Position numbers and translations under genes: made by a program
Source of the DNA: Methylophaga sp.
GTDB lineage: Bacteria > Pseudomonadota > Gammaproteobacteria > Nitrosococcales > Methylophagaceae
Assembly: GCA_011053005.1 (NCBI GenBank)
Contig: DRHW01000005.1
Span: 1-64,000, forward strand
Direction: 5' to 3'
Length of the DNA: 64,000 nt
In this document: positions 18,992-27,521 of the stretch, one piece after another
How positions within the stretch are numbered: the stretch's first letter is position 1
How the letters are laid out: each line of letters begins with the position of its first letter
The notes under the pieces: model-generated
The model's database searches: none
The model's input: the letters and a program-made list of their open reading frames with translations, nothing else
Told to the model about the DNA's origin: nothing

Positions 18992-20113
18992 TTATTCAGG
19001 CTGCAAGATGATTGCGGCCTGATAACGCGGACGGCCATAACCTAAAATTCGGTTAAATTCCTGATGAGTAACTGGGATATACAAACTATCGGTCACGCTT
19101 TTATTTTCTTCCAAATCTATTTCAGGATCATGAAAATACACAAAGGTATCTGAAATAGAAGCCAACACGACCCAATGTGGCGATTTGCTCTGATTCAAAC
19201 GATAAGAACTAATTAATACGACGGCCAATGCCCCTTGTTCTAAATAGGATTGCAAAATAGCCACGTCTACTGGCCCCTCTTTCAGCGTCATTTTAGTCTC
19301 AGCAATCGCGACTTGAAAATCTTGATGGACTAATTCAACGACGGCTTTTTTCTCGTCATTTCGCACGCTATTTATAAAAGGCGTTTCGGTGCTGCTAGTA
19401 ATCAATGTTGTTGAAAAACCACGGTTATAAGCCGATAGCGCAAGTCCATGTGGACTACATCCACCATGACCCGATGTCATAAAAATAGTAGTGGCTTCAC
19501 GCCATAATTGAAGTTCTAAACTACGATCTAGTTCAAAATCTGGTCTGAGAGTTTTCATCACCATCATCAATGAAGCTGGGCCGCAGGTGAAATCGGTACT
19601 TTGTGAGTAATGCACGACCTGCTGATGTGCCTCTTCAGGTTCGTGATGGAGCACTTTCATCATTCTTAATGCATCAGTATGATCTTCATAATAATCGCTG
19701 ACCACATCAAACACTTCGTAGCCTAGTTTTTCATACAATCGAATCGCACCAGCATTGTCAGGTCGCACTTCCAACCGTAAAAAACTACGACCATCTTCTA
19801 AAGCTTCATGCTCTGCAATTTCCATCAACTGTTTGGCAAGACCAAGCTTTCTCTGTTCGGCTGCAACTGCCAACGAATAAACCCGGCCTAACGAAGTGCC
19901 TTGATGATAAAGCAGTAATACATAACCAACGACGTGCTTTTCAGATTCGGCCACCAGCAGCAACGCACGACCTTTGGTAATCATCCACTTGAAACTCCGG
20001 CGTGATAATTGGTCTGAATCAAAACAAGTGTTCTCTAGCTCGACCAACTGATCGACATCGCTAATAACGGCGGGTCTTATCCAAACATTATTATCAGTTG
20101 TGAGCATGACCAT
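18992..20113 (-). CDS. GNAT acetyltransferase fused to a C39-like peptidase domain
   Basis: A 373-residue two-domain protein. Residues 10-155 are a RimI-like GNAT N-acetyltransferase, with the acetyl-CoA loop at EQRKLGLAKQLM and the RLYEKLGYE motif. Residues 165-373 are a papain-like C39 domain (DUF3335 type), with candidate catalytic Cys in TDFTCGPASL, His in SPHWVVLAS and Asp in YFHDPE. There is no secretion signal, so both activities should be cytoplasmic. The fusion is continuous with no frameshift. It overlaps the upstream DUF2817 gene by 20 bases and lies next to a divergent ATP-grasp ligase, suggesting that all three act on one peptide-like substrate; the substrate is unknown. Confidence 0.82.
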   Translation of the reverse strand: MVMLTTDNNVWIRPAVISDVDQLVELENTCFDSDQLSRRSFKWMITKGRALLLVAESEKHVVGYVLLLYHQGTSLGRVYSLAVAAEQRKLGLAKQLMEIAEHEALEDGRSFLRLEVRPDNAGAIRLYEKLGYEVFDVVSDYYEDHTDALRMMKVLHHEPEEAHQQVVHYSQSTDFTCGPASLMMVMKTLRPDFELDRSLELQLWREATTIFMTSGHGGCSPHGLALSAYNRGFSTTLITSSTETPFINSVRNDEKKAVVELVHQDFQVAIAETKMTLKEGPVDVAILQSYLEQGALAVVLISSYRLNQSKSPHWVVLASISDTFVYFHDPEIDLEENKSVTDSLYIPVTHQEFNRILGYGRPRYQAAIILQPE

Positions 20114-21164
20114 CCAATCCGCTTAAACCATTTAGCCCCATCTCTATCACCTGACGGCCACGAAACAACACTAATTCCTGCCATTGTTTTTGATCGGGAC
20201 AGAAAAAATCCTGCATCGCGTATTTAATCTCACGCGTTTTGTCATCTTGCCAACTGACTTTTTGTTGTTGTAATTGCTGATCGGCAAATAAAGCACGCAA
20301 CATTTCACTGCTACCAAAAGTGCCAAATTCAAGCGTGACAAAACTGACATGGTCTCCCTGAGCATGCCAAAAATAATCATGTAAGCCCTGTTTTAAACCT
20401 GAACTAGAGGTACCTAACACTGGCTCGGTCAAGGTTGCGCCATAGATATCTACTAAGGATTGTCTAGCTGCACAATCGACCGGATGATCGCTAATCAATT
20501 CACCATGCCCATACGGACCTAAGCCACTATGTAAATCAATGACCATTACCTGCTCACGTTCTGCGAGATGAAGTTGTCCCGCTAATTGCTCAACACATTC
20601 ACGTGACCAACTTGGTTTTGTGCCACCAAAATACAAAGCCTTTTGATCTTCATATTGTCCTTCACTTAATAAATCAAATTGTTCACGGTTGCCGCCCACT
20701 GCATCAATATCGGCTTTTTTATTAATTAAATCTTGCCAGATATGAGCTGATTGCGATGTAGGCAACGGCGCAGAAAAATCGACAAAGTTACGATTAACAT
20801 CAATCCCTTCGTGATCACTTCGGCTCGCCCAAGCTAAACCCCAAGGATTTAGCGCATGCACTAATACCACGCAAACATCCGCGGGCAAACGTCGATAACG
20901 ACTTAAAAAATCCGATTGTATGGCAGAACCAATACCGCCTTCAACACCATGTAAACCAGAGACTAAAACCAACACCTTTGGTGCAGTGATATTACCTAGC
21001 CAAGCGATATCGCAAAATAATTTTTCGCCTTTCGGCCCTTTAAGTGGATGTTTATAACTATTCACTTTATCCACAATTGAGCTCATTTCAGTTGCGGACA
21101 TAAATTTTTCGCGGGCATCAGCATAACGCTGTGAAAACACATTTAAAACGGCATCGGTATACAT
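20094..21164 (-). CDS. DUF2817 M14-like zinc hydrolase
   Basis: A 356-residue protein of the DUF2817 family, related to M14 carboxypeptidases and succinylglutamate desuccinylases. Likely zinc ligands are His and Glu in SGLHGVEGGIGS (HxxE) and a later His in VIDLHSGLGPYG; the NPWGLAWASRSDHEGIDVNRNF stretch is family-typical. No signal peptide is seen. The ATG at 21164 is preferred because GGAG sits just upstream; an in-frame TTG at 21179 would include that site. It is translationally coupled to the GNAT-C39 gene. It may hydrolyse an amide or terminal residue on the product of the divergent RimK-like ligase (inference). Confidence 0.8.
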   Translation of the reverse strand: MYTDAVLNVFSQRYADAREKFMSATEMSSIVDKVNSYKHPLKGPKGEKLFCDIAWLGNITAPKVLVLVSGLHGVEGGIGSAIQSDFLSRYRRLPADVCVVLVHALNPWGLAWASRSDHEGIDVNRNFVDFSAPLPTSQSAHIWQDLINKKADIDAVGGNREQFDLLSEGQYEDQKALYFGGTKPSWSRECVEQLAGQLHLAEREQVMVIDLHSGLGPYGHGELISDHPVDCAARQSLVDIYGATLTEPVLGTSSSGLKQGLHDYFWHAQGDHVSFVTLEFGTFGSSEMLRALFADQQLQQQKVSWQDDKTREIKYAMQDFFCPDQKQWQELVLFRGRQVIEMGLNGLSGLDGHAHN

Positions 21165-21330
21165 AACACGGTTCTCCAAGTCACAAATTTTTCGCGAAGA
21201 ATAGGTGAGTTTTTAGCATTAATCCAGTAAATAAATCATCGCTGAAAAATAATTATTACACAGCATTAATAATAACTTTACTATTCGGTTTGAGGATACA
21301 CATTTCTATAAGAGGCAATAAGCCACCAAA

Positions 21331-22815
21331 ATGACTAAACACTTGATAATTATTGAAAATAAAGCAGATTGGGCGCCCTATTTTCCTAGCGTTCAGGTTA
21401 TTACTGTTGATGAATATTTACAAAACCCGTCGCAAACCAGTAAAGCACGCGCGCAAGTCATTAATCTCTGTCACAGTTTAGATTATCTTAGCCCAGGTTA
21501 TTACTGCTCAATGGTATCGGAAGCTCGCGGCCATAAAGTCATTCCTGGCTTGCGTACCATTAATGATCTATCACGCAAAAGTCTCTACGCTTACGACATC
21601 ACCGATTTAGCACCGCAACTGGATAACTTAATCTCGGCGACTGAAAATAGTGATCAACGTCCTTTCGTTGCAAAAGTATTTTTTGGTCATTGTGATATCA
21701 AACCCTTACAAAAACTGGCGCGGCAAATTTATGAACAGTTTCCTTGTCCGATAGTTGAAATTGAATTTAGTCACAAAGAACACTGGCAAATTAGTAAAGT
21801 AAAAGCAGGTGCGATTAATAAACTTACTGATCTTGAACAAGATAGTTTTGCTGATGCACTCGATAACTTTGATCGCAAATTGTGGCGTAAACCCTCTAAG
21901 AAACGTAGTTTTCGATACGACATGGCTATTTTGCATAATCCTGAAGAAAAAATGCCGCCGAGTGATGCGACCGCTTTAAAACGATTTATTCAAAGTGGTC
22001 GACGAATTGGGATTGATGTTGAACTTATTACACCTAAAGACTACAACCGTTTAGCAGAATATGATGCCTTGTTTATTCGTGAAACGACGGCGACCAATAA
22101 TCACACCTATAAATTTGCTCGTCGAGCGGAAAGCGAAGGTCTGGTTGTCATTGACGATCCGACGTCCATCATTCGTTGCACTAATAAAATCTACCTAATG
22201 GAATTATTAGCGGCTAATAAATTGCCGATGCCTGATTCCTACTTACTCTATCGTAATGATCATGCAGGAATGGATAGAATCTGTAATGAGGCAGGCTTCC
22301 CACTGGTAATGAAAATCCCTGATGGCGCCTTTTCTCGCGGCATTATCAAAGTCAATGATGCTGAAGAACTTCGTTTACATGCCGCTGAGTTTTTTCAACA
22401 ATCAGCCATCGTGTTGTTACAAGAGTTTATGTATACCGATTATGACTGGCGGATTGGCGTGTTTAATAACAAAGTCATCTATGCCTGCCAATATTTTATG
22501 AGCAAAGGTCACTGGCAGATTTATAACCACAATACGGCTAAAGGCACGATGAGCGGTAAATCAGCCGCTGTGCCGATTAGTGAAGTGCCAGAAAAGGTGC
22601 TTAAAGTTGCACTAAAATCAGCCAAATTAGTGGGTGAAGGTTTATATGGTATTGATATCAAACAAAGCGGCGAAAGAGTCGTTTTAATTGAAATCAACGA
22701 CAACCCAAGTATTGATAGTGGTGTGGAAGATGCTTATCTCGGCGTCGCTTTATACGACGATATTATGCGTGAGTTTTTACGACGACTTGAAGAACAAAAA
22801 TCCAGTAGCCATTAA
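21331..22815 (+). CDS. RimK-type ATP-grasp ligase with RLAN N-terminal domain
   Basis: A 494-residue ligase. The first about 190 residues match the RimK-like ATP-grasp N-terminal (RLAN) domain, and a RimK-type ATP-grasp core follows at about 200-485. Nucleotide-binding features include MKIPDGAFSRGIIKV and LQEFMYTDYDWRIGV, and the magnesium-binding EINDNPSID lies near residue 460. Such enzymes add amino acids, often glutamate, to a carboxylate with ATP hydrolysis. It is too long to be ribosomal RimK itself. It is divergent from the DUF2817/GNAT-C39 pair, sharing a 166-base regulatory gap, and ends at a strong terminator. Substrate unknown. Confidence 0.85.
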   Translation: MTKHLIIIENKADWAPYFPSVQVITVDEYLQNPSQTSKARAQVINLCHSLDYLSPGYYCSMVSEARGHKVIPGLRTINDLSRKSLYAYDITDLAPQLDNLISATENSDQRPFVAKVFFGHCDIKPLQKLARQIYEQFPCPIVEIEFSHKEHWQISKVKAGAINKLTDLEQDSFADALDNFDRKLWRKPSKKRSFRYDMAILHNPEEKMPPSDATALKRFIQSGRRIGIDVELITPKDYNRLAEYDALFIRETTATNNHTYKFARRAESEGLVVIDDPTSIIRCTNKIYLMELLAANKLPMPDSYLLYRNDHAGMDRICNEAGFPLVMKIPDGAFSRGIIKVNDAEELRLHAAEFFQQSAIVLLQEFMYTDYDWRIGVFNNKVIYACQYFMSKGHWQIYNHNTAKGTMSGKSAAVPISEVPEKVLKVALKSAKLVGEGLYGIDIKQSGERVVLIEINDNPSIDSGVEDAYLGVALYDDIMREFLRRLEEQKSSSH

Positions 22816-22833
22816 TATATAACAGCTAATAAC

Positions 22834-22870
22834 AAAAAAGCGGCGAGAATTTAATTATCGCCGCTTTTTT
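22834..22870. terminator. Bidirectional intrinsic terminator
   Basis: A perfect 13-base inverted repeat (AAAAAAGCGGCGA and its complement) encloses an 11-base loop and has T-runs on both strands. It ends the RimK-like gene on the plus strand and the TonB receptor gene on the minus strand. Confidence 0.9.
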
Positions 22871-22897
22871 TATTACTCAGTCTTATCAGTTTAAAGC

Positions 22898-24970
22898 TTA
22901 GAAACTATAGCTTGCACCAACATGAAGCCCCCGCTCTTCGCCAACAAAGTAACGATCTGTCTTATTAAAAGCGTTTACATAGTTATAATCAGCACGTTCG
23001 GCATACTCGGTATTAAGCAGATTAGAAATCTCACCATATACGGCTAAACTATTGCTGACTTGATAACTTGTTCTGAGATTTAACAAATCATGACCGTCAT
23101 AGCTATGCGTATTACCTGAATCGGTATAATAACGTCCAACATGGATCCACTCTAACTCAGCACGGCTTTTTGGCATGAAATTCCAACCAAAACGAATATT
23201 AGCAAGCTGTCTAGGTGCTGCACTTATATCATCACCATTCGAAATACTATCCGAACCTAAAGGATCGCTTCCTGCATGCTCAAAGTCATATTGATGACGC
23301 GCATAGGTGAAACTACCGCCTAAATCAAACTGCTCACCAATAGGTGAAAAAGCGCTTAATTCAATACCATAATGCTGTGTTTTTCCATCAGGCACATTAT
23401 TATCTGCCGTGTCACGAAAGAAATAATGTCTTTTCTTCATATAAAACGTCGTTGCTTCATATTGGATACCATCACCTACTTTTCTGACGCCGACTTCAAT
23501 ACTATCAATTGTTTCAGAATCAGCAGTAAGTGATGTATTGGACTCTAGACGTGAACGATAAAGATCCGTCGTTTGTGGCGCACGATTACCACGCGCTAGA
23601 TTAATAAATGCACTCGTATCTTCAGTCAAAAATTGGGTTAATCCAAGTTTAGGGCTGAAGTTACTAAAATTATCTGTGCTATCCGCAGGTCGAAATAAAG
23701 TCGAACTGCCAGGTGCTAAACCATTTGAAACGTTATTATCGTACTCATACCGCGTGTACTCATAACGAGCACCTGCCGTAATTCGTGTTTTATCTGCAAC
23801 CTGCCATTCCGTATGAACATAAGGTGCAATTACTGTCGCGTCGACATCATAATCGTAGTGTGTGCCAGGAGGATATTTCCCAAATAAAGTTCTAGGGTCT
23901 GTCTGAATTTCAGATAACGAGCCTTGAGTATATTCAACGTCTGTTCCGAAAATGACTTTATGACCGCCTTCCAAATCTTTGTAATAAGCCGCTAACAAAC
24001 CCGCGCTTCGATGATCATTTTTTTCAACAGGTGTTCCGGGCAAGAAGTGCATCAAAAAGTCCATTTCGGTATAACGCACATAAGGCGTCAAACTGAAATA
24101 AGATGAATCTGTTAATTCATGATCCCATCGTGTTGATAAACGTGCTGATTTAGCATTGCGATAAGCATCTGGATTTGCATTTATTTTAGATTTGCCTGTA
24201 TTTTTATATGCTTCAAAACCTGGTGTATAACCCGCTGTTTCTTGATTTAAATTAGCCGCATTAAACACGGTTTTAAAGGTATCTTTTTCACCATAATAAT
24301 CATGGCGGAAGGTCATTTTTTGTTGATCAAAACCTGAATCATCAACATAACCACCGTCATGCGTTCCATTAATGCTAAAACGATAAGCTTGATTACCAAT
24401 CGTGTCGCTCACCGTGGCCTTGGTTTCATAAAGATCATGTGGCCCAGCCGAGACATCAATCGACCGTTCAAGATCTAATGAAGGAGCGCGAGAAAGTACA
24501 TTGATCAAACCATGTACCGCATTTGAACCATACAGAGCACTACCTGGGCCACGTACAACCTCAATACCACCTGCTTGTTCTGTGTTAGCTTCAAACAAGC
24601 CGTTTACATTGGCAAAGCCCGCAGCCCGCATTGGCACGCCATCTTCCAAATACAAAAATGAACCCGCTCCTGCTCCACCACTCAAAACAGGAGAACGAAT
24701 TGAGGTTAAATGCTCTTGACCATTTCCACGTTGAATCATGACGCCAGGAAGACGATTAATCACTTCGGAAATATGATCAGCGTGTACAAAATCAATGTCT
24801 TTTTCTGTGACTTTAGCCGTGTTACCTGCGAGATCGAGGAGTGACGTTTCCGAACGTGTGCCAGTGACAACTAAGCTATCTAAGGTGACATCACTGTCAG
24901 CAATAACGAGCGGACTAATACAGGAACTACTTAGCGCAACTAATAAAGTAACCTTTCTCAACGTGAACAT
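22898..24970 (-). CDS. TonB-dependent outer-membrane receptor
   Basis: A 690-residue receptor. A signal peptide (cleavage about residue 24, after VIA) is followed by a TonB-box-like DSLVVTGTR, a plug domain (about 45-150, with SNAVHGLINVLSR) and a beta-barrel ending in the aromatic GASYSF expected of outer-membrane proteins. Such proteins import siderophores, haem, cobalamin or other scarce ligands using TonB-ExbBD energy. No periplasmic binding protein, ABC transporter or TonB is adjacent, and I see no Fur box or cobalamin riboswitch in the short upstream region, so the ligand cannot be assigned. It is a single-gene unit bounded by the terminator at 22834-22870. Confidence 0.9.
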   Translation of the reverse strand: MFTLRKVTLLVALSSSCISPLVIADSDVTLDSLVVTGTRSETSLLDLAGNTAKVTEKDIDFVHADHISEVINRLPGVMIQRGNGQEHLTSIRSPVLSGGAGAGSFLYLEDGVPMRAAGFANVNGLFEANTEQAGGIEVVRGPGSALYGSNAVHGLINVLSRAPSLDLERSIDVSAGPHDLYETKATVSDTIGNQAYRFSINGTHDGGYVDDSGFDQQKMTFRHDYYGEKDTFKTVFNAANLNQETAGYTPGFEAYKNTGKSKINANPDAYRNAKSARLSTRWDHELTDSSYFSLTPYVRYTEMDFLMHFLPGTPVEKNDHRSAGLLAAYYKDLEGGHKVIFGTDVEYTQGSLSEIQTDPRTLFGKYPPGTHYDYDVDATVIAPYVHTEWQVADKTRITAGARYEYTRYEYDNNVSNGLAPGSSTLFRPADSTDNFSNFSPKLGLTQFLTEDTSAFINLARGNRAPQTTDLYRSRLESNTSLTADSETIDSIEVGVRKVGDGIQYEATTFYMKKRHYFFRDTADNNVPDGKTQHYGIELSAFSPIGEQFDLGGSFTYARHQYDFEHAGSDPLGSDSISNGDDISAAPRQLANIRFGWNFMPKSRAELEWIHVGRYYTDSGNTHSYDGHDLLNLRTSYQVSNSLAVYGEISNLLNTEYAERADYNYVNAFNKTDRYFVGEERGLHVGASYSF

Positions 24971-25055
24971 AAAACGCTCTCCAACTTATAATAATTTTAG
25001 TCGAGCATTGTCGCATAACCTTAAGATTTAAGACTCAGAAAAATCCTTAAAAAGC

Positions 25056-25084
25056 CTTGTAATTCCCCCTCAATGCCCCCATGT
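25056..25084 (+). promoter_or_regulatory. Sigma-32 (heat-shock) type promoter for cbpA-degQ
   Basis: CTTGTAA at 25056-25062 and CCCCATGT at 25077-25084 are separated by 14 bases. The heat-shock consensus is CTTGAAA, 13-15 bases, CCCCATNT, so only one base of the -35 deviates. The predicted start near 25091 is about 31 bases before the cbpA ATG. Chaperone and protease genes downstream make the assignment plausible. Confidence 0.65.
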
Positions 25085-25121
25085 GATGATTTAAATAAAT
25101 TTAGGTGGCTAAAGTACATTT

Positions 25122-26030
25122 ATGGAATACAAAGATTATTATCAAATTCTCGGTGTCGCACGTGATGTCTCTAAAGATGACCTCAAAAAAGCATATCGAA
25201 AGTTAGCACGTAAATATCATCCCGATGTCAGTAAAGAGGCTGATGCTGAAGCTAAATTTAAAGAATTAGGTGAAGCCTATGAAGTCTTAAAAGATCCAGA
25301 AAAACGGTCGCAATATGATCAGTTTGGTTCAAATTATAAAAATGGCCAATCTTTTACGCCACCACCAGGTTGGGGACAACAAGGTGGCCGCGGTGGATTT
25401 GATGGCAACAGCAACTTCAGTAGCTTTTTTGAAAACATGTTTGGCGGTGGCGGCATGGGCGGCGGCGGTAGAGATAATTTCTACGCCAAAGGTGAAGATG
25501 TAAACGCTAAAATTAACATTTCACTTGAAGATGCATTTCATGGCGCCCAAAAGAGCATTCGGCGGCCGAGTGGCTCAAATGAAACAGGCACACTTAATGT
25601 CAAAATTCCAGCAGGAATTACATCTGGTAAAAAAATTCGTTTATCAGGTCAAGGCCGTGCGGGCATGGGTAATATTGCCGGTGATTTGTTATTAGAAATC
25701 AATATTGCAGGACATGCTTATTACCGCTTAGATGGCAGTAATGTTTTACTTGATCTTCCGATTGCACCATGGGAGGCCGCATTAGGCGCTAAAGTCACCG
25801 TACCGACCTTGGCTGGTAAAATTAATCTTACTATTCCAGCGGGTGCCAAAAGTGGTCAAAAAATGCGCTTAAAAGGTCGTGGATTGCCCGGCAAAGAAGC
25901 AGGCGATCAAATTGTAAATTTACAAATTATGACACCAGCGGCTGATAATGATAAAGCGACAAAGTTCTACCAGCAAATGGCAGAAGAACTGAGCTTTAAT
26001 CCTCGCGAAGAATTGGAACGAACATTGTAA
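25122..26030 (+). CDS. cbpA: DnaJ-class co-chaperone, CbpA-like
   Basis: A 302-residue J-domain protein. The J domain spans residues 1-70 with HPD at 33-35, which stimulates DnaK ATPase. A Gly/Phe-rich linker (about 75-120, with runs of glycine) leads to a DnaJ C-terminal substrate-binding region without the Cys-rich zinc finger of DnaJ. That architecture and length are those of CbpA, a curved-DNA-binding and stress co-chaperone. The usual partner cbpM is not present. AGGTGG at 25103-25108 is the best ribosome-binding site, though distant. It is followed 9 bases later by degQ and preceded by a heat-shock-like promoter. Confidence 0.9.
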   Translation: MEYKDYYQILGVARDVSKDDLKKAYRKLARKYHPDVSKEADAEAKFKELGEAYEVLKDPEKRSQYDQFGSNYKNGQSFTPPPGWGQQGGRGGFDGNSNFSSFFENMFGGGGMGGGGRDNFYAKGEDVNAKINISLEDAFHGAQKSIRRPSGSNETGTLNVKIPAGITSGKKIRLSGQGRAGMGNIAGDLLLEINIAGHAYYRLDGSNVLLDLPIAPWEAALGAKVTVPTLAGKINLTIPAGAKSGQKMRLKGRGLPGKEAGDQIVNLQIMTPAADNDKATKFYQQMAEELSFNPREELERTL

Positions 26031-26039
26031 GGAGTCTTT

Positions 26040-27419
26040 ATGGCAAGAGTTAAATCTGCTCTCGTTTGGTTAGCAGCGCTTAGTTTACTGGCTCAAGTGG
26101 CCTTTGCGGGACTACCTTTTGCATGGTTTGGTGGCAATGGTGAAATGCCATCATTGGCACCAATGCTTGATCAATCAAAACCAGCGGTGGTGAATATCGC
26201 CACCAAAAGTCTGGTGCCTGTTCAAGATAATCCTTTACTCAACGATCCTTATTTTCGCCGCTTTTTTAATATTCCACCTCAACAACCACGCCAACGCACA
26301 GCCCAAAGTCTCGGTTCAGGTGTGATTTTTGATGCCCAAAAAGGCTTAGTATTAACCAACAATCACGTGATCAATAAAGCAGATCAAATCACTGTTTCAT
26401 TAACCGATGGTCGCAGTTTTCAAGCAAAAGTAGTTGGAAGCGATCCGGCGACTGATGTAGCTTTAATTCAAATTCCAGCTGAACAACTCACCGCCTTACC
26501 TCTGGCTAATTCTGATAAATTGCGCGTGGGTGACTTTGTGGTCGCAATCGGTAATCCTTTTGGTTTAGGTCAAACCGTCACATCGGGCATTGTCAGTGCA
26601 CTTAGTCGAAGTGGCTTAGGCATTGAAGGTTATGAAAATTTTATACAAACTGATGCCTCCATTAATCCTGGTAACTCTGGCGGTGCTTTAGTCAATCTAC
26701 GTGGAGAATTAGTAGGTATAAATACCGCCATCTTTTCACCCAACCAAGAAGCGAGCAATATCGGCATCGGATTTGCCATTCCAAGTAATATGGTGAAACA
26801 AGTAACCGATCAACTGCTTAAATTTGGTGAAGTACGACGCGCTCATCTTGGTGTGCAAATGCAAGATCTCACGCCTCAGCTCGCTCAAGCATTTAATATT
26901 AAATCGGATCGTGGTGCGGTTGTGACAAATATTGCCGCCGATTCAGCCGCTGCTGAAGCAGGCTTAAAAATCGGTGATATCGTGACCGCCGTTGATGGCC
27001 ATAAGTTAGTGAATGCTGATAGCTTTCGTAACTCGATCGGACTGCTACTAGTTGGGCAAACCATCAACATTGAAATATTACGTGATGGTAAAAGCAAAGT
27101 AGTAAAAGCAACCGTAAAAGAAATGCCAAAATCAGCTCAACACGGCGAAGTTCATCCAAAATTATCAGGTGCAACCTTCGGGGATATTGAACAAGGCTCG
27201 CCCTACTTTGACAAACTTAAAGGCGTTGTGATTTATTCAGTTAAACGCGGTAGTGCTGCTGATATTGCAGGTTTGCGGACGAACGATATTATTACGTCGG
27301 TTAATAAAAATCTCGTCGCTAGTTTAGAAGAATTTAAACCTTATGCTTATAGTGATGGTAAGCAATTACTTCTAAATATTACCCGCAATGGACAGGCTAT
27401 GTTTTTGATATTGCGTTAA
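26040..27419 (+). CDS. degQ: Periplasmic serine endoprotease DegQ/DegP-like
   Basis: A 459-residue HtrA-family protease-chaperone. The signal peptide (cleavage after AFA near residue 23) directs it to the periplasm. The trypsin-like domain carries the triad His109 (TNNHV), Asp139 (ATDVAL) and Ser213 (GNSGGAL); two PDZ domains follow at about 265-350 and 375-455. Length is between E. coli DegQ and DegP, and without a phylogeny either name is possible. It is the second gene after cbpA, preceded by AAGGAG. It should degrade misfolded envelope proteins; coupling to a heat-shock promoter links cytoplasmic and envelope quality control. Confidence 0.9.
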   Translation: MARVKSALVWLAALSLLAQVAFAGLPFAWFGGNGEMPSLAPMLDQSKPAVVNIATKSLVPVQDNPLLNDPYFRRFFNIPPQQPRQRTAQSLGSGVIFDAQKGLVLTNNHVINKADQITVSLTDGRSFQAKVVGSDPATDVALIQIPAEQLTALPLANSDKLRVGDFVVAIGNPFGLGQTVTSGIVSALSRSGLGIEGYENFIQTDASINPGNSGGALVNLRGELVGINTAIFSPNQEASNIGIGFAIPSNMVKQVTDQLLKFGEVRRAHLGVQMQDLTPQLAQAFNIKSDRGAVVTNIAADSAAAEAGLKIGDIVTAVDGHKLVNADSFRNSIGLLLVGQTINIEILRDGKSKVVKATVKEMPKSAQHGEVHPKLSGATFGDIEQGSPYFDKLKGVVIYSVKRGSAADIAGLRTNDIITSVNKNLVASLEEFKPYAYSDGKQLLLNITRNGQAMFLILR

Positions 27420-27442
27420 ACGCCGTACTGCATTCTCAACTA

Positions 27443-27490
27443 TAAATAAAAGGCTATCTGATTAATAAAGATCAAGTGGTCTTTTATTTA
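27443..27490 (+). terminator. Possible terminator after degQ
   Basis: TAAATAAAAG (27443-27452) and CTTTTATTTA (27481-27490) are perfectly complementary, with a smaller AAAGATC/GGTCTTT hairpin nested near the right arm and followed by T-rich sequence. The stem is AT-rich, so termination strength is uncertain. It lies between the convergent degQ and glmU genes. Confidence 0.45.
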
Positions 27491-27521
27491 GCCTACAACT
27501 GGTAGATTTAATGAATTATCA

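Noticed and set aside
18992-20113. Frameshift joining two separate genes
   Set aside because: The GNAT and C39 parts are in one continuous frame with a plausible linker, and this fusion is known as a family architecture.
20597-20615. parS-like ATTCACGTGACC in the DUF2817 gene
   Set aside because: Only about 10 of 16 positions match.
24971-25055. Fur box or cobalamin riboswitch upstream of the TonB receptor
   Set aside because: No 19-base Fur-like palindrome and no room for the conserved riboswitch core was seen.
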